64,000 bases of DNA from Pseudoflavonifractor sp050943825 (GCF_050943825.1 NZ_JBMNPX010000004.1:186001-250000); one strand, 5' to 3'; positions 1 to 8,633 are shown, numbered from the stretch's first letter. The notes: generated by a model not told the origin, from the letters alone. A program made the numbers and translations.

Positions 1-452
1 GCGATGATCTTCGCGCCCTCCACAACGGTGCGGTGGCACAGGCAATCCTCGTCAACCCCTTCGCGCTCCTCCATGGCCTGGATATCCCGGCAGTGGAGGC
101 AGGTGATCTTCTCCATAAAACGGCTGTGAAGGGTGCGGATGAGGTAGTTGTTGGGCCAGGGCTCCTGGAAGGGCGCAACGCGGGCAAAGATGACGGAGAG
201 GATCATGCAGCCGGCCTCCATCACGCCGCAGCGCTCTCCCATTCCGCCGCCGCCGCCCATGAAGCCGGACGCGGCGCGGATCACTTCCTCGGACAGGTGC
301 AGGCCGAGGGCATCGGAGCAGGCACGGATGGTGGCCTCAGGGCAGTGAAAGCCCAGCTCCTGGTAGTAGTGGATGGCCAGCTCACCGGTGCGCGCAAGCA
401 GCGCCTCCCGGGCGGCCTCTTTTTTACTGACAGCAGCGGGTGTGTTTTCCAT
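1..452 (-). CDS. C_GCAxxG_C_C family putative redox protein (3' end cut by window)
   Basis: About 150 N-terminal codons are visible and the C-terminus lies beyond base 1. The frame starts at an ATG preceded by AGGAGGG. Cysteines sit at residues 37 and 45, then a glycine-rich stretch (SGFMGGGGGMGERCG, residues 62-76) followed by Cys82, and later a CLHC pair. This matches the cysteine and glycine layout of the C_GCAxxG_C_C family, small proteins thought to bind a redox cofactor. No signal peptide is seen, so it is probably cytoplasmic. It is the last visible gene of the TRAP-transporter operon, 33 bases after the MmgE/PrpD gene, which suggests an electron-transfer step linked to that pathway. 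The exact reaction is unknown. Confidence 0.8.
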   Translation of the reverse strand, partial: MENTPAAVSKKEAAREALLARTGELAIHYYQELGFHCPEATIRACSDALGLHLSEEVIRAASGFMGGGGGMGERCGVMEAGCMILSVIFARVAPFQEPWPNNYLIRTLHSRFMEKITCLHCRDIQAMEEREGVDEDCLCHRTVVEGAKII

Positions 453-485
453 AGTAAAAACCCTCCTGTTTTATCTGTTATACGC

Positions 486-1865
486 TTAATAGAGAACAGC
501 GCTGATATCGCTGACGCGCTCAATGTTTTCCAGATTCATCAGCGTCTCCAGAGACTTCTCCGCCTTTTCTCTGCTGAGTGTCTTGGAGGTCTGGACCAGG
601 AAGCGCTGGCACACCTCGTCGAGAGACAGAGGATTGCGGGGATGTCCCTTGGGGAATTCCATGTGGCGGGTCAGGACACGGCCGTCAGTGCACTTGATGG
701 TGATGGACTTCTCGGCAAAGCTGCCCCGCTGGAAGCGGCGGAAGGACTCCTGCAGGTCCTGCTCGGGAGAGGGGCCGGATTTGACCTTCTTCGCCAGCTC
801 CAGGATCTTGGGATTGTGCATGTTCTCAGTGGTGAACCAGTGGGGGCCCGGGGTGGGGTCGTTGAGCATGGCGGCGATGCAGAAGGGCATGCTGTACTGG
901 GCCTCGATGATCTTGTCGTAGCCCTCGGGCCGAAGGGTCATGCGCATCTGGGTGGGGGGATCGACAATAATCTCCTCCACATTTTCAGCGGTCACGCCGT
1001 CCTGGTGGATAAAGGCGTCCATCATGTTCAGAGAGGACTGCACCCACATGTTGCAGGGCCAGTGCTTCAGCAGGGTCTCCAGAATGAGCCAGCGGCTGCC
1101 CAGGCCCTCCTGGTACCAGAACTCCTTGTAATCCGTAATCAGGTGATGGCGGCCGAAGGCGTCAGGTCCGTCAAAGGCGCCGGTCATGCCGTCCACCCCG
1201 TGCTCGGCCAGCATGGCGCTCAGCACGCCGTCCTGGGCGCAGAAGCCGTGCTGGTAGTGGTAGACGTTGGACATGGTGCGGTGAACCAGGCTGTTGGGCA
1301 TGGCCATCAGCACGGCGGCGATGGACAACGCCTGCTCGTACTGCTCATAGCTCAGATTCATCAGCTTTGCCGCCGGCGCCGCGGAGGCGAAAATCTGCCA
1401 GCTGGTGAGGCCCCAGCCCTTGTTCTGCTTGAAGTCGTCGGGCGGCTGGATGGCCATGGCGATGCGCTGATAGACCTCAAAGCCGGCCACCACGGCTGCC
1501 AGCATCTCCTTGCCGGAGCGGCCCCGGGCCTCGGACACGGCGAAGGCGGCGGGCACAATGCCGGCGGAGGGATGGCCTGTCCAGCTGCAATCCTCCCAGT
1601 CAATATTGTCCGCAATAATACTGTTTGTAAACACCGCGCCCAGCAGAGAGGTCTTTTTGCCGTCGATCATGCGGGTGGCGTCATCACCCGAACCGTACTT
1701 CTTGGAAAAAGCCAGTACGCTCTGGGTAAAGTCCATGTTCTTGCTGGCCAGCGCGGCGCCGATGGTCTGGATGGTCATCTTTTTCGCCATCTCCCGCACC
1801 TCAGCGGGGATATCCTCGTATCTCAGGTCAACGGCGAATTTGGACAGTGCAGTGCTGTTGTTCAT
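486..1865 (-). CDS. MmgE/PrpD family protein
   Basis: This 459-residue protein is full length for the MmgE/PrpD family, which includes 2-methylcitrate dehydratase and cis-aconitate decarboxylase. The N-terminal all-helical domain carries the family's DNIDWEDCSWTGHPSAG segment (about residues 88-104), and the C-terminal half has the usual PTQMR and LDEV blocks. The start follows an AGGAGG-type ribosome site. Family members add or remove water, CO2 or isomerise small carboxylic acids, and substrate cannot be predicted from sequence. Neighbours are a TRAP transporter and a maleate-isomerase-like enzyme, so the substrate is probably an imported di- or tricarboxylate. There is no citrate synthase or methylisocitrate lyase nearby, so a methylcitrate-cycle role is unlikely. 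Confidence 0.88.
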   Translation of the reverse strand: MNNSTALSKFAVDLRYEDIPAEVREMAKKMTIQTIGAALASKNMDFTQSVLAFSKKYGSGDDATRMIDGKKTSLLGAVFTNSIIADNIDWEDCSWTGHPSAGIVPAAFAVSEARGRSGKEMLAAVVAGFEVYQRIAMAIQPPDDFKQNKGWGLTSWQIFASAAPAAKLMNLSYEQYEQALSIAAVLMAMPNSLVHRTMSNVYHYQHGFCAQDGVLSAMLAEHGVDGMTGAFDGPDAFGRHHLITDYKEFWYQEGLGSRWLILETLLKHWPCNMWVQSSLNMMDAFIHQDGVTAENVEEIIVDPPTQMRMTLRPEGYDKIIEAQYSMPFCIAAMLNDPTPGPHWFTTENMHNPKILELAKKVKSGPSPEQDLQESFRRFQRGSFAEKSITIKCTDGRVLTRHMEFPKGHPRNPLSLDEVCQRFLVQTSKTLSREKAEKSLETLMNLENIERVSDISAVLY

Positions 1866-1898
1866 ATCAAAGGACCTCCTGTACTGATTTTTTATGGT

Positions 1899-2627
1899 TT
1901 ATGCAATATCCGGCCCCGGGGTGCTGCCCAGCAGGCCAAAGCCGGGGATTTTTTCCCGGAAACCCAGCCTTCTCAGCGCATTCCAGATGGTGGCCTGGTT
2001 GCTGGTGATCACCGGAACGCCCAGTTTCTCCTCCAGGGGCTGGATGATGTCCAGGACACAGATGCCTGTGCAACTGATAAACAGCGCGTCACAGCCCTGG
2101 GCCCCCTGCCTGACAGCCAGGTCGTACATCTCCTCCGGCCTTACAAAGGGGACAGCGCGGATATCCTCGTGTCCCAGGCCCGTGATGGCGCCGGTCTCAA
2201 TCCCCTCGGAGGAGAGGAAGCGCTGCTCCATCTCATTGAGGGCGGTGCTGTATGGGGTCACGATGGACAGCCGCTTCAGCCCCAGGGCGGAAAATGCCTC
2301 CAGAAGCGCTGTGGTGGTGGTAATGGCGGGAATCCCGCAGGCGGCCTGAATCTGGGCGATCAGCCGCTTGTCATAACCCGGTCCGCCCACCATGGAGCCC
2401 GTGGTACAGGCAAAGACCACCAGATCCATGGGGAATCCCCGGTAGCGGGCGGCGCAGGCGGCCACCCGGTCCGACATGGCCTGAAGTCCGTCCAGCGTCA
2501 CCCTGTCATACTCCACGCTGCTGGTGGAGACGGCTACCCCCTGGGGGATGCGGCTGTGGAAGTCCATCTCCGTGGAGGGCGTTACCCCCGGGCGTATCAG
2601 GGCGATGCGCCCATTGTCTCCGTACAT
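1899..2627 (-). CDS. Asp/Glu racemase superfamily protein (maleate isomerase / arylmalonate decarboxylase-like)
   Basis: This 242-residue protein has the two half-domains of the Asp/Glu racemase fold, each with a catalytic-type cysteine. The first is in VVFACTTGSMVGG (near residue 75) and the second in LFISCTGICVLD (near residue 185). That pairing is typical of maleate cis-trans isomerases and arylmalonate decarboxylases rather than of glutamate racemase (MurI). It starts from an ATG behind AGGGAGGGAG, 12 bases after dctM. Within the operon it would act on a carboxylate brought in by the TRAP system, just ahead of the MmgE/PrpD enzyme. The precise substrate (maleate, a substituted malonate or a hydantoin) cannot be read from the sequence. 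Confidence 0.82.
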   Translation of the reverse strand: MYGDNGRIALIRPGVTPSTEMDFHSRIPQGVAVSTSSVEYDRVTLDGLQAMSDRVAACAARYRGFPMDLVVFACTTGSMVGGPGYDKRLIAQIQAACGIPAITTTTALLEAFSALGLKRLSIVTPYSTALNEMEQRFLSSEGIETGAITGLGHEDIRAVPFVRPEEMYDLAVRQGAQGCDALFISCTGICVLDIIQPLEEKLGVPVITSNQATIWNALRRLGFREKIPGFGLLGSTPGPDIA

Positions 2628-2639
2628 GCTCTCCCTCCC

Positions 2640-3908
2640 TTAGTGCATCAGGTCGGGCAGCCAGGTGGAGATGGGCTCCACAAAGGCCACCAGCAGCATG
2701 CAGCCAATCAAAATGATCAGATAGGGCAGGCTGGCCTTTGCCACATAGCCCAGCCCCTTGTTGTTCTCCTTCATGGAAATGAACAGGTTCAGGCCGAAAG
2801 GCGGCGTGATGTAGGAGATCTGGGCGGCCATGATGCAGATGATGCCGAAGTGGATGGGGTTGATGCCCAGCATCTCAAGGGACGGGGAGAGGATGGGGCC
2901 CAGCACCACCATCAGCGCCACCAGCTCCATAAAGCAGCCGGCCACAAAGAAGAGGACAATGACAATGGCCAGGAACTGCCAGTTGGCCGTCACATTGGCG
3001 GAGATCCAGTCGCATACCGCGGCGGGAATCTGCTTGATGGTCACCAGATAGGTCAGGACCTGGGCGGCGGAGACAATGAGGGTGATACCCGCCGAACTGA
3101 TGAGGCCGTCCTTCAGGTAGAAGAAGAGCTCCTTGAGAGAGGTGGTGCGGTAGATAAAGAGCTCCACAATGACAACGTAGACGATGGAGATGGCCGCCGA
3201 CTCGGTGGGAGTGGCATAGCCGCCATAGATGGTGCCCAGCACAATGACCGGGTAGATAAGGGCGGGGATGGCCTTGAAGACCGTCTTCAGGCCTTCCTTC
3301 AGAGACACCTTCTCATAGGTGCCCCAGTTGTTCTTCCGGCAGATGATATAGGCATAGACCGCCCAGGCCAGAGCCAGCAGAAGGCCCGGAATTACGCCCG
3401 CGATGAACATCTTGCCCACCGAGCAGTTCAGCGCCACGCACAGGGCAATCATGGGAGCGCTGGGGGGAATCAGGATGCCGATGGAGCCGCCGGAGGTAAC
3501 GGTGCCGATGGCAAGGCTCTCAGGGTACTCGTTTTTCACCAGGTTGGGGATCATGATGGAGCCCACCGCCACGATGGTGGCCACGCTGGAGCCGGAGATG
3601 GCGGCAAAGAAGGCGCAGGCCGCGATGGTCGCGATGACGCCGCCGCCCTTGAGCCGGCCAAAGATCAGGTTCATCACCCGGGCCAGGTACTCCGAGGTCT
3701 TGCCCCGGGAGGCGATGGTACCGGAGATAATGAAGAAGGGGATGGCCAGCAGGGTATAGTTGTTCAGGCCGCTGAACATCTGCTGAATCACAGCCTGAAG
3801 GGGCATTGTGGTGTAGGCCATCAGGCCCGCTGCGGACGCGCTCAGGACAACCATGGAGATGGGGATGCCCAGCAGCAGCAAAATGGCAAATGCGGCGACA
3901 ACAATCAT
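2640..3908 (-). CDS. dctM: TRAP transporter large permease (DctM family)
   Basis: This 422-residue protein with about 12 hydrophobic segments is a normal-length DctM, the ion-coupled carrier subunit of tripartite ATP-independent periplasmic transporters. Family landmarks include SGSSVATIVAVGSIM (near residue 115), SGGSIGILIPPSAPM (near 145) and a C-terminal SYITPPFGLNLF. It overlaps the dctQ stop by four bases (ATGA), indicating translational coupling. TRAP systems import organic acids using a sodium or proton gradient and need the matching DctP binding protein, which is the fourth gene away in the same operon. Confidence 0.95.
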   Translation of the reverse strand: MIVVAAFAILLLLGIPISMVVLSASAAGLMAYTTMPLQAVIQQMFSGLNNYTLLAIPFFIISGTIASRGKTSEYLARVMNLIFGRLKGGGVIATIAACAFFAAISGSSVATIVAVGSIMIPNLVKNEYPESLAIGTVTSGGSIGILIPPSAPMIALCVALNCSVGKMFIAGVIPGLLLALAWAVYAYIICRKNNWGTYEKVSLKEGLKTVFKAIPALIYPVIVLGTIYGGYATPTESAAISIVYVVIVELFIYRTTSLKELFFYLKDGLISSAGITLIVSAAQVLTYLVTIKQIPAAVCDWISANVTANWQFLAIVIVLFFVAGCFMELVALMVVLGPILSPSLEMLGINPIHFGIICIMAAQISYITPPFGLNLFISMKENNKGLGYVAKASLPYLIILIGCMLLVAFVEPISTWLPDLMH

Positions 3909-4417
3909 GTTCTTCCCTCCTCAGCGGCCTGTTCTTCCCTCTTGTGCGTCAGCTCCCCCGCCGTCTTTGCCACAAGGCAGAGGTAGCGGATGGCGGAAAC
4001 AAACATTGCCAGAGGGATGATCAGATAGGGCACATACATGGGAATGGGCAGGGCGGTGGCCGTCGCTCCGCTGGCCATCTGCTTGGTGATCTGAATGAAG
4101 CCGTAGTAGGTCACCGCTGCACACACGCCTGCGCAGAAGAGATTGCCCACGATTTCCATCACCGCTGCCACCTTTTTGGGTACCGCCACAAGAACGGCGG
4201 TCATTTTCGCATGTCCGTCCGTCTCAACCGCAAGGCTGGCGCCCAGGAAGGTACAGAAGACGAACACATAGCGGCTGAATTCCTCCAGCCAGGCAAAGCC
4301 CTTGAAGCCGATGGCACGCTGACACACCTCAACCACCACCGCCAGAATCAAGAACGCCATGGGCACGACCAGCAGAAACCACTCGATTTTCCGGAAAATA
4401 TCGATTGCCTTTTTCAC
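3905..4417 (-). CDS. dctQ: TRAP transporter small permease (DctQ family)
   Basis: This 170-residue protein has four predicted membrane segments, the usual size and topology of a DctQ subunit. The motif around FAWLEEFSRYVFVFCTFLGA (residues 39-58) is characteristic. The best start is a GTG eight bases after AGAGGAG. It partners DctM, whose start it overlaps. Its gene is separated from dctP by a 208-base gap rich in inverted repeats, a common arrangement where the binding protein is made in excess of the membrane subunits. Confidence 0.93.
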   Translation of the reverse strand: MKKAIDIFRKIEWFLLVVPMAFLILAVVVEVCQRAIGFKGFAWLEEFSRYVFVFCTFLGASLAVETDGHAKMTAVLVAVPKKVAAVMEIVGNLFCAGVCAAVTYYGFIQITKQMASGATATALPIPMYVPYLIIPLAMFVSAIRYLCLVAKTAGELTHKREEQAAEEGRT

Positions 4418-4435
4418 AGAAGCGCTCCTCTCTAT

Positions 4436-4484
4436 TTTTTATAGTCTGCCTCCGGCAGGCTATAAAAACGTCCGTATGGCGGAC
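4436..4484. repeat. Double hairpin just upstream of dctQ
   Basis: Two hairpins are adjacent. The first has stem TTTTTATAGTCTGCC (4436-4450) pairing with GGCAGGCTATAAAAA (4454-4468) with one wobble or mismatch. The second is GTCCG-TATGG-CGGAC (4470-4484). On the transcribed (minus) strand they end about 10 bases before the dctQ ribosome site. No U-tract follows on the minus strand, so this is not a standard terminator. A role in RNA stability, processing or access to the ribosome site is more likely. Confidence 0.7.
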
Positions 4485-4570
4485 TCTGCCGCGCCTTGGA
4501 CGACGAATCTCAGCGCACGGGCACCATACCCGCATGCGCGTAAAAAGCAGCGTGAAATGCTATTTTTATC

Positions 4571-4626
4571 AATCGGCAGATGTGCGCATTGAGCGCACAT
4601 CTGCCGATTGAACATGCCGGCATGTT
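4571..4626. repeat. Strong hairpin and palindrome immediately after dctP
   Basis: AATCGGCAGATGTGCGC (4571-4587) pairs perfectly with its complement at 4593-4609 across a five-base loop. Next to it lies the 16-base palindrome AACATGCC/GGCATGTT (4611-4626), which touches the dctP stop codon. On the minus strand the hairpin is followed by an A-rich run rather than U, so termination would be partial at best. The position fits an mRNA 3'-end protector that keeps dctP transcript levels above dctQM. Confidence 0.75.
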
Positions 4627-5693
4627 TAGCCGCCGCGGTACTCCTCAACGCGCTCCAGAACCGCGTTGTACAGGTCGGCGTCCACGTCCGCGGCATATTT
4701 GTCATAGACATCCGCGGTGGCGTCAATGAAGGTCTGCTTCTCCTCGTCGGTCAGGTAGGTGATCTCAACGCCGTTCTCCTCCAGGGTGGCCAGGCGCTCC
4801 TCCTGATTGGCGTTGAACAGATCCAGGTAGCCGTCGATCCAGGAGTTCACCGCGTCCATGAAGATCTGCTGCTGCTCAGGGGAGAGCTTGTTCCAGCACT
4901 CGTTGCTGATGAGCAGCGGGTTGGACTGCACGGTGCAGTTGAGCTCGGTGTGATACTTCTCCACTTCCATGAACTTCATGGTGACCATCATATCCGGATC
5001 GTTGTCCTCTCCGTCCACTACGCCCTGCTGGAGCGCGGAGTAGAGCTCGTTGAAGGCCATGGTGGAGGTGGAGCAGCCCATCGCCTCAAAAATATCCACA
5101 TAAATGGAGCCGGACATAATGCGGATCTTCAGACCTGCGCAGTCATCCACGGTGCGCACGGTATGCTTGCTGTTGTTGAAGCCGCGGATAACGCCGCTGG
5201 TAAAGCCCAGGGTGTGGAAGCCCTTCTCCGTGGTCAGGGAGTCAAACTTCTCCAGCAGCTCCTCGTCATTGGCGACGGTGAAGAACTCGGGGAAGTCATT
5301 GAAGAGGAAGGGCAGGCAGAGCACATAAAAGTCGGGGATCATGGTGGCAAGCTCGTTGGCGCCCACCATGGCGCACTCCAGTGTTCCGTTGGTCAGGCCG
5401 TCCATCATGACAATGGCGTCGCCCAGCTGTCCCTGAGGATACACCTCCACCTTGATTGCGCCTTCGGTTTTCTCGTTGATATACTCTGCAATGTACTGGG
5501 CGGACTGATCCAGAGAGGAGTCGGGCGGGCCCACGTGACCGAGCTTGATGGTCAGGGGATTGTCCGCCGTGGGGTAGTCGGTGCTTCCGGAGGAGCCGGG
5601 GTTCTGGGTGTCGCCCCCTTCTTTCGCCGGGCTGCAGGCTGCCAGGGTGAGGATCATCGCACATGCTAGGAGAAGCGCAGTCAGTTTTTTCAT
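4626..5693 (-). CDS. dctP: TRAP transporter substrate-binding protein, lipoprotein (DctP family)
   Basis: This 355-residue protein starts with a lipoprotein signal (MKKLTALLLACAMILTLAAC, lipobox LAAC, Cys20), so the mature protein should be anchored on the outer face of the membrane. The DctP fold follows from residue 47, with the carboxylate-binding arginine candidate in GLKIRIM (near residue 185) and the family's QQGVVDGEDND segment (near 215). It binds an organic acid and hands it to DctQM. The 48-base gap to the upstream opine-dehydrogenase-like gene suggests one transcript. Confidence 0.94.
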   Translation of the reverse strand: MKKLTALLLACAMILTLAACSPAKEGGDTQNPGSSGSTDYPTADNPLTIKLGHVGPPDSSLDQSAQYIAEYINEKTEGAIKVEVYPQGQLGDAIVMMDGLTNGTLECAMVGANELATMIPDFYVLCLPFLFNDFPEFFTVANDEELLEKFDSLTTEKGFHTLGFTSGVIRGFNNSKHTVRTVDDCAGLKIRIMSGSIYVDIFEAMGCSTSTMAFNELYSALQQGVVDGEDNDPDMMVTMKFMEVEKYHTELNCTVQSNPLLISNECWNKLSPEQQQIFMDAVNSWIDGYLDLFNANQEERLATLEENGVEITYLTDEEKQTFIDATADVYDKYAADVDADLYNAVLERVEEYRGG

Positions 5694-5741
5694 GTCCGTC
5701 TTCCTTTCTTCGTCAGCATATTGTGTTGCACATACCGGAGA

Positions 5742-6818
5742 TTAAAGGTGTCCCTCCATAAGGAAACGGTTGAGCTGATCCGGGTTCAGGTCGTGAAGGC
5801 CCAGCTTGTCCACTGTATGGCCCTCAGCATAGTAGTCCTCGCCGTTGATGGCGGAGGCCACGGTGACAAGCGCCCGGGCAATGGGGGCGGGAGATCCGAT
5901 CATGTCGCCCAGAGAGGAGAGGAAGCTGGCGCCGTTCTGGGCGTCCTCAAAGATGTACCGATCCTGCATGGTGAGCGGGCCCTCCAGGCTCCGGAAGCCG
6001 GAGAACTGAGGATACTGCTCCTTGTCGGACAGCTCCTTCATAAAGCCCACCGAGCTGCGCACGGCGTAGCCCAGCTTGGCGGAGATGGCGTCGCGCTCCT
6101 CGCCCAGGGCCTCAATGAGCTTGAGGACGGAGGGGGTAAGACCGGTGTCATAGAAGCAGTAGTTCTCGGAGCGCTCCACCGCGCCCGTGTTGAGCAGAGA
6201 GCCGCCCAGATGCACGATGATGTTGGAGGCGTTCAGCGTGGTCTCAAAGACGTTGGTGGCCACGTTGCATTTGCTCAGCTGGCTGAGGGCCGCCACATAC
6301 TTCTCGTTGTCCTTCGCCGGGAAGGCGGCAACTGTCCAGGGCTTTCCGGCGGGCATACCCACAAAGCCGGTGGCCTTGCCCCGGATGCGGCAGGGGAACA
6401 GGTTGCCCTCCAGCTCGCCCACCAGCACCTCCTTGCTGCAGTTCATCTCCTGCATGGCATTGCGGAAAATGATGGAGCCGCAGCTGCCGGCAGAGAAGAG
6501 AATGACCTGTCCGTCCTGAAGGGCGGGGATGATCTTTCTGCTCAGCGCCTCATGTCTGGTGGAGAGCGCTGCAATGATGATGTACTCCGCACCGCTGACC
6601 GCCGCATCGAAATCGCTGGTGATGCAGTGGATCTCAGCAAACCCGTTGGCGGCAAGGCCGGTCATCTCAAAGCCGCCCCGCTCCCGGATGTCCGCAATGT
6701 TTCGGGTGCAGACGCCCTCTTCCTCGCACAGCGTGACAGTGTGGCCCTGCAGCGTAAAGGTGGCAGCGGCACAGCAGCCGGTTCCGCCGGCACCGATCAC
6801 CGTGATGTTCTTCCCCAT
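5742..6818 (-). CDS. NAD/NADP octopine/nopaline dehydrogenase family protein
   Basis: This 358-residue protein begins with a Rossmann nucleotide-binding site, ITVIGAGGTGCCAA (GxGxxG at residues 9-14), followed by the all-helical C-terminal domain of the octopine/nopaline dehydrogenase family. Family members reductively join an amino acid and an alpha-keto acid (opine) or run the reverse reaction, releasing them with NAD(P)H formation. It is the first gene of the TRAP operon, so the cell may import an opine-like or other imino/hydroxy acid and oxidise it. A 2-dehydropantoate-reductase-like role is possible but less likely from the C-terminal region. The ribosome site (AGAAGG) is weaker than its neighbours'. 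Confidence 0.82.
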   Translation of the reverse strand: MGKNITVIGAGGTGCCAAATFTLQGHTVTLCEEEGVCTRNIADIRERGGFEMTGLAANGFAEIHCITSDFDAAVSGAEYIIIAALSTRHEALSRKIIPALQDGQVILFSAGSCGSIIFRNAMQEMNCSKEVLVGELEGNLFPCRIRGKATGFVGMPAGKPWTVAAFPAKDNEKYVAALSQLSKCNVATNVFETTLNASNIIVHLGGSLLNTGAVERSENYCFYDTGLTPSVLKLIEALGEERDAISAKLGYAVRSSVGFMKELSDKEQYPQFSGFRSLEGPLTMQDRYIFEDAQNGASFLSSLGDMIGSPAPIARALVTVASAINGEDYYAEGHTVDKLGLHDLNPDQLNRFLMEGHL

Positions 6819-7560
6819 GTTAAGACAGCCTTCTTTCTAAAAATTTTGAGTTTTCTATGGTAAAGAGGCCGCGGCCTCTAAAACCAGTCCCTACGTCCGC
6901 CCGCCCTGCGGCAGGCCTTCTTTCTACGCCCGATGGGACCCATCTGAATGGAAACGGGCTGGATATCCATATCTCAGCAGCCGGGCGTTTGCCCCGTTCT
7001 TCCGGTCCCGGGCCTGTATTTCGCCCTGCCGTCACTCGACATTTTTGGGCAGTATTTCCCCGCAGTTTTTGTCTATTAAGCCCGTTATTTTCTACATAAT
7101 CTATAGCGCTTTGTCTATTTTCAATATAATCAGTCGAAGGCTGCTTGAATTGTAGAAAAGGGCTGAAACGCCTGAAATCCACGGTGCCCGGCCCCAAAAG
7201 AGCCGTTTTTTACAATGAAGATGGCAGGATTAGGAATAAACTATGTTTAAAAATTCAGGCACTGCATATAGCGCCCCCTTATAATCTGTACAGACCCGAC
7301 TCAAGCCGCTTCAGGGCGCGGCATGGACTGCGCCGTCATATCTGAAATGGGAAGCCACGGTGCGGCAGCACCCCGCGCTGTGCAAAAGCCACAAAATTGT
7401 TTCAGGACAATTTACAACGGCAGAAATTCCAGCAGCAGCGGCAATGAAGTATTTGAGTTTTTTACGGCCCCGTCGTATAATCATCTTGTCCATTGACGGC
7501 GGAACCTGTAGATTGAAAGAGCCCGGAAGTACCTTTCTGTGTGTTGTTAAGGAGCCTGTT
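6819..7560. other. 742-base intergenic region between divergent operons
   Basis: No convincing gene is seen here; short open frames lack ribosome sites and family features. The region holds a sigma-A-like promoter for the minus operon (reported separately), a 16-base palindrome AGAGGCCGCGGCCTCT at 6864-6879 in that operon's leader, and an inverted repeat AAATTGT-TTCAGG-ACAATTT at 7394-7413 upstream of the AraC gene that could be an operator. Its base composition is more AT-rich than the flanking genes between 7040 and 7260. Confidence 0.6.
7096..7124 (-). promoter_or_regulatory. Candidate sigma-A promoter of the TRAP operon
   Basis: On the minus strand TTGAAA (7119-7124) and GATTAT (7096-7101) are separated by 17 bases. 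This would give a leader of about 270 bases before the opine-dehydrogenase start, containing the AGAGGCCGCGGCCTCT palindrome. Confidence 0.45.
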
Positions 7561-8412
7561 ATGCAAATTCAAAATCTGCTGGAAAACATGAGCACCGCTG
7601 CCTCTCCCTTTCAACCGTTTCTGGAAAATTGGACCTCGGAGTATATGGCATGCAAGACGGAGTGGAATCCTGCCTCGCTGAAAAAGGATGGATTCTTCTA
7701 CCAGTTCCGCGCCACCAAGGCCTGCGAAATTCCCATACTGCCCGACGCCTGCTTCAACATTTTGATTGAGTGCGAGGGCCCCAACCCGTCCGCGTTTTTA
7801 TGCGGCATACGCCCGGAAAAGGCCTTCCTCAAGGTCCAACCCGACCGGCTGTACTTCGGCTTCAAGCCGTATAACTGGCTGGGCATCCGAAGCGACCGGG
7901 TACAGGCCAACAATCTGGTAAAGACCTCCTGCAGGATGGAGGACGTCTTTCCCTCAGCAGAGCAGCTGGTGGAGCAGATGGTCTCCTCCGGCAGCTTTCA
8001 TGAGCGGGTGTCCCATATGATCCACTTTGCCGCCGCGGAGATGGTGGATTACAACTATAACCCCAATTTCATCGACTACCTAGCCATGGCGATCTCCGTC
8101 TCCCGTGGAAACCTTGAATTTACCAAGCTGAGTTCCTTTACTGGCTACTCCACCCGGTATGTCCGGCAGAGATTTAAAGATCTCTGCGGTGTGTCGCCCA
8201 AGCAGTACGGACAGATCATGCGCTTTCAGTGGGCCCTCAAACGCCTTATGGAGGAGGACAACCAGGACATGTCCCACCTTGCCCTGGAGGCGGGGTATTA
8301 TGATCAGGCCCTTTTCATCCACGCCTTCAAGGACTACACAGCCTACACCCCCATGGAGTGCCTCTCCATGTCCAAACAGCGCGGCAACAAGTCCGACGGA
8401 CTCAAAGCCTGA
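7561..8412 (+). CDS. AraC family transcriptional regulator
   Basis: I chose the ATG at 7561 (283 residues) because AAGGAG lies eight bases before it; the frame is open further upstream but has no better start. The N-terminal domain (residues about 10-150) has the ILPDACFNILIEC and FGFKPYN segments of a sensor domain found in Firmicute AraC proteins. The C-terminal 100 residues form two helix-turn-helix motifs (FTGYSTRYVRQRFKDLCGVS, then SHLALEAGYYDQALFIHAF). It is a clear paralogue of the regulator at 17329-18156, and the two bracket the reductase region. It probably controls the divergent TRAP operon or the alcohol dehydrogenase downstream; the ligand is unknown. Confidence 0.9.
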   Translation: MQIQNLLENMSTAASPFQPFLENWTSEYMACKTEWNPASLKKDGFFYQFRATKACEIPILPDACFNILIECEGPNPSAFLCGIRPEKAFLKVQPDRLYFGFKPYNWLGIRSDRVQANNLVKTSCRMEDVFPSAEQLVEQMVSSGSFHERVSHMIHFAAAEMVDYNYNPNFIDYLAMAISVSRGNLEFTKLSSFTGYSTRYVRQRFKDLCGVSPKQYGQIMRFQWALKRLMEEDNQDMSHLALEAGYYDQALFIHAFKDYTAYTPMECLSMSKQRGNKSDGLKA

Positions 8413-8417
8413 AAAAA

Positions 8418-8460
8418 CAGACCTCTCCCCACAGGAACAATTCCTGTGGGGAGAGGTCTG
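8418..8460. terminator. Perfect 20-bp hairpin after the AraC gene
   Basis: CAGACCTCTCCCCACAGGAA (8418-8437) pairs fully with 8441-8460 across a CAA loop, starting six bases after the AraC stop codon. The U-tract is on the minus-strand side (six A residues at 8412-8417), so it would terminate best for minus-strand transcripts while still marking the end of the AraC message. Confidence 0.75.
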
Positions 8461-8486
8461 TCCTATTATGGAAAAAGACCGGAAAT

Positions 8487-8585
8487 GCCCGGCATACCGG
8501 AAACAGCACCCTGGTGGACTTCTTCCACCTGATCAAGGTGGATGGGACCTGGTACATTATCTCCAAGCGCTTGGCCGCCCTCTGA
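8487..8585 (+). pseudogene. Orphan 3' end of an NTF2/SnoaL-like (lumazine-binding-like) gene
   Basis: The frame ending at the TGA (8583-8585) encodes ARHTGNSTLVDFFHLIKVDG followed by TWYIISKRLAAL. The segment LVDFFHLIKVDGTWYIISK is the typical C-terminal strand pair of NTF2-like/putative lumazine-binding proteins, and it resembles the end of the intact gene at 15429-15782 (HLQLIEDGGTWRIIAKNFTT). No matching N-terminal part or ribosome site exists, because a terminator hairpin and the AraC stop lie immediately before it. It is therefore a remnant of a deleted gene. Confidence 0.65.
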
Positions 8586-8633
8586 GCCCGTCTCCTCCAG
8601 TCCGTCAGCGGCCCGCCGCATCTTTTTCCGAAA

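Noticed and set aside
486..1865. 2-methylcitrate dehydratase (prpD) assignment
   Set aside because: No other methylcitrate-cycle genes are present, and the family is functionally mixed.
33..3986. A 1317-codon open frame on the plus strand
   Set aside because: It is antisense to four well-supported genes, has no domain features, and is rich in His/Gly/Gln as expected for the complement of high-GC coding DNA.
6820..7197. Possible 125-residue minus-strand gene in the long intergenic region
   Set aside because: It has no ribosome site, a biased arginine-rich composition and no recognisable features, and it overlaps the leader of the TRAP operon.
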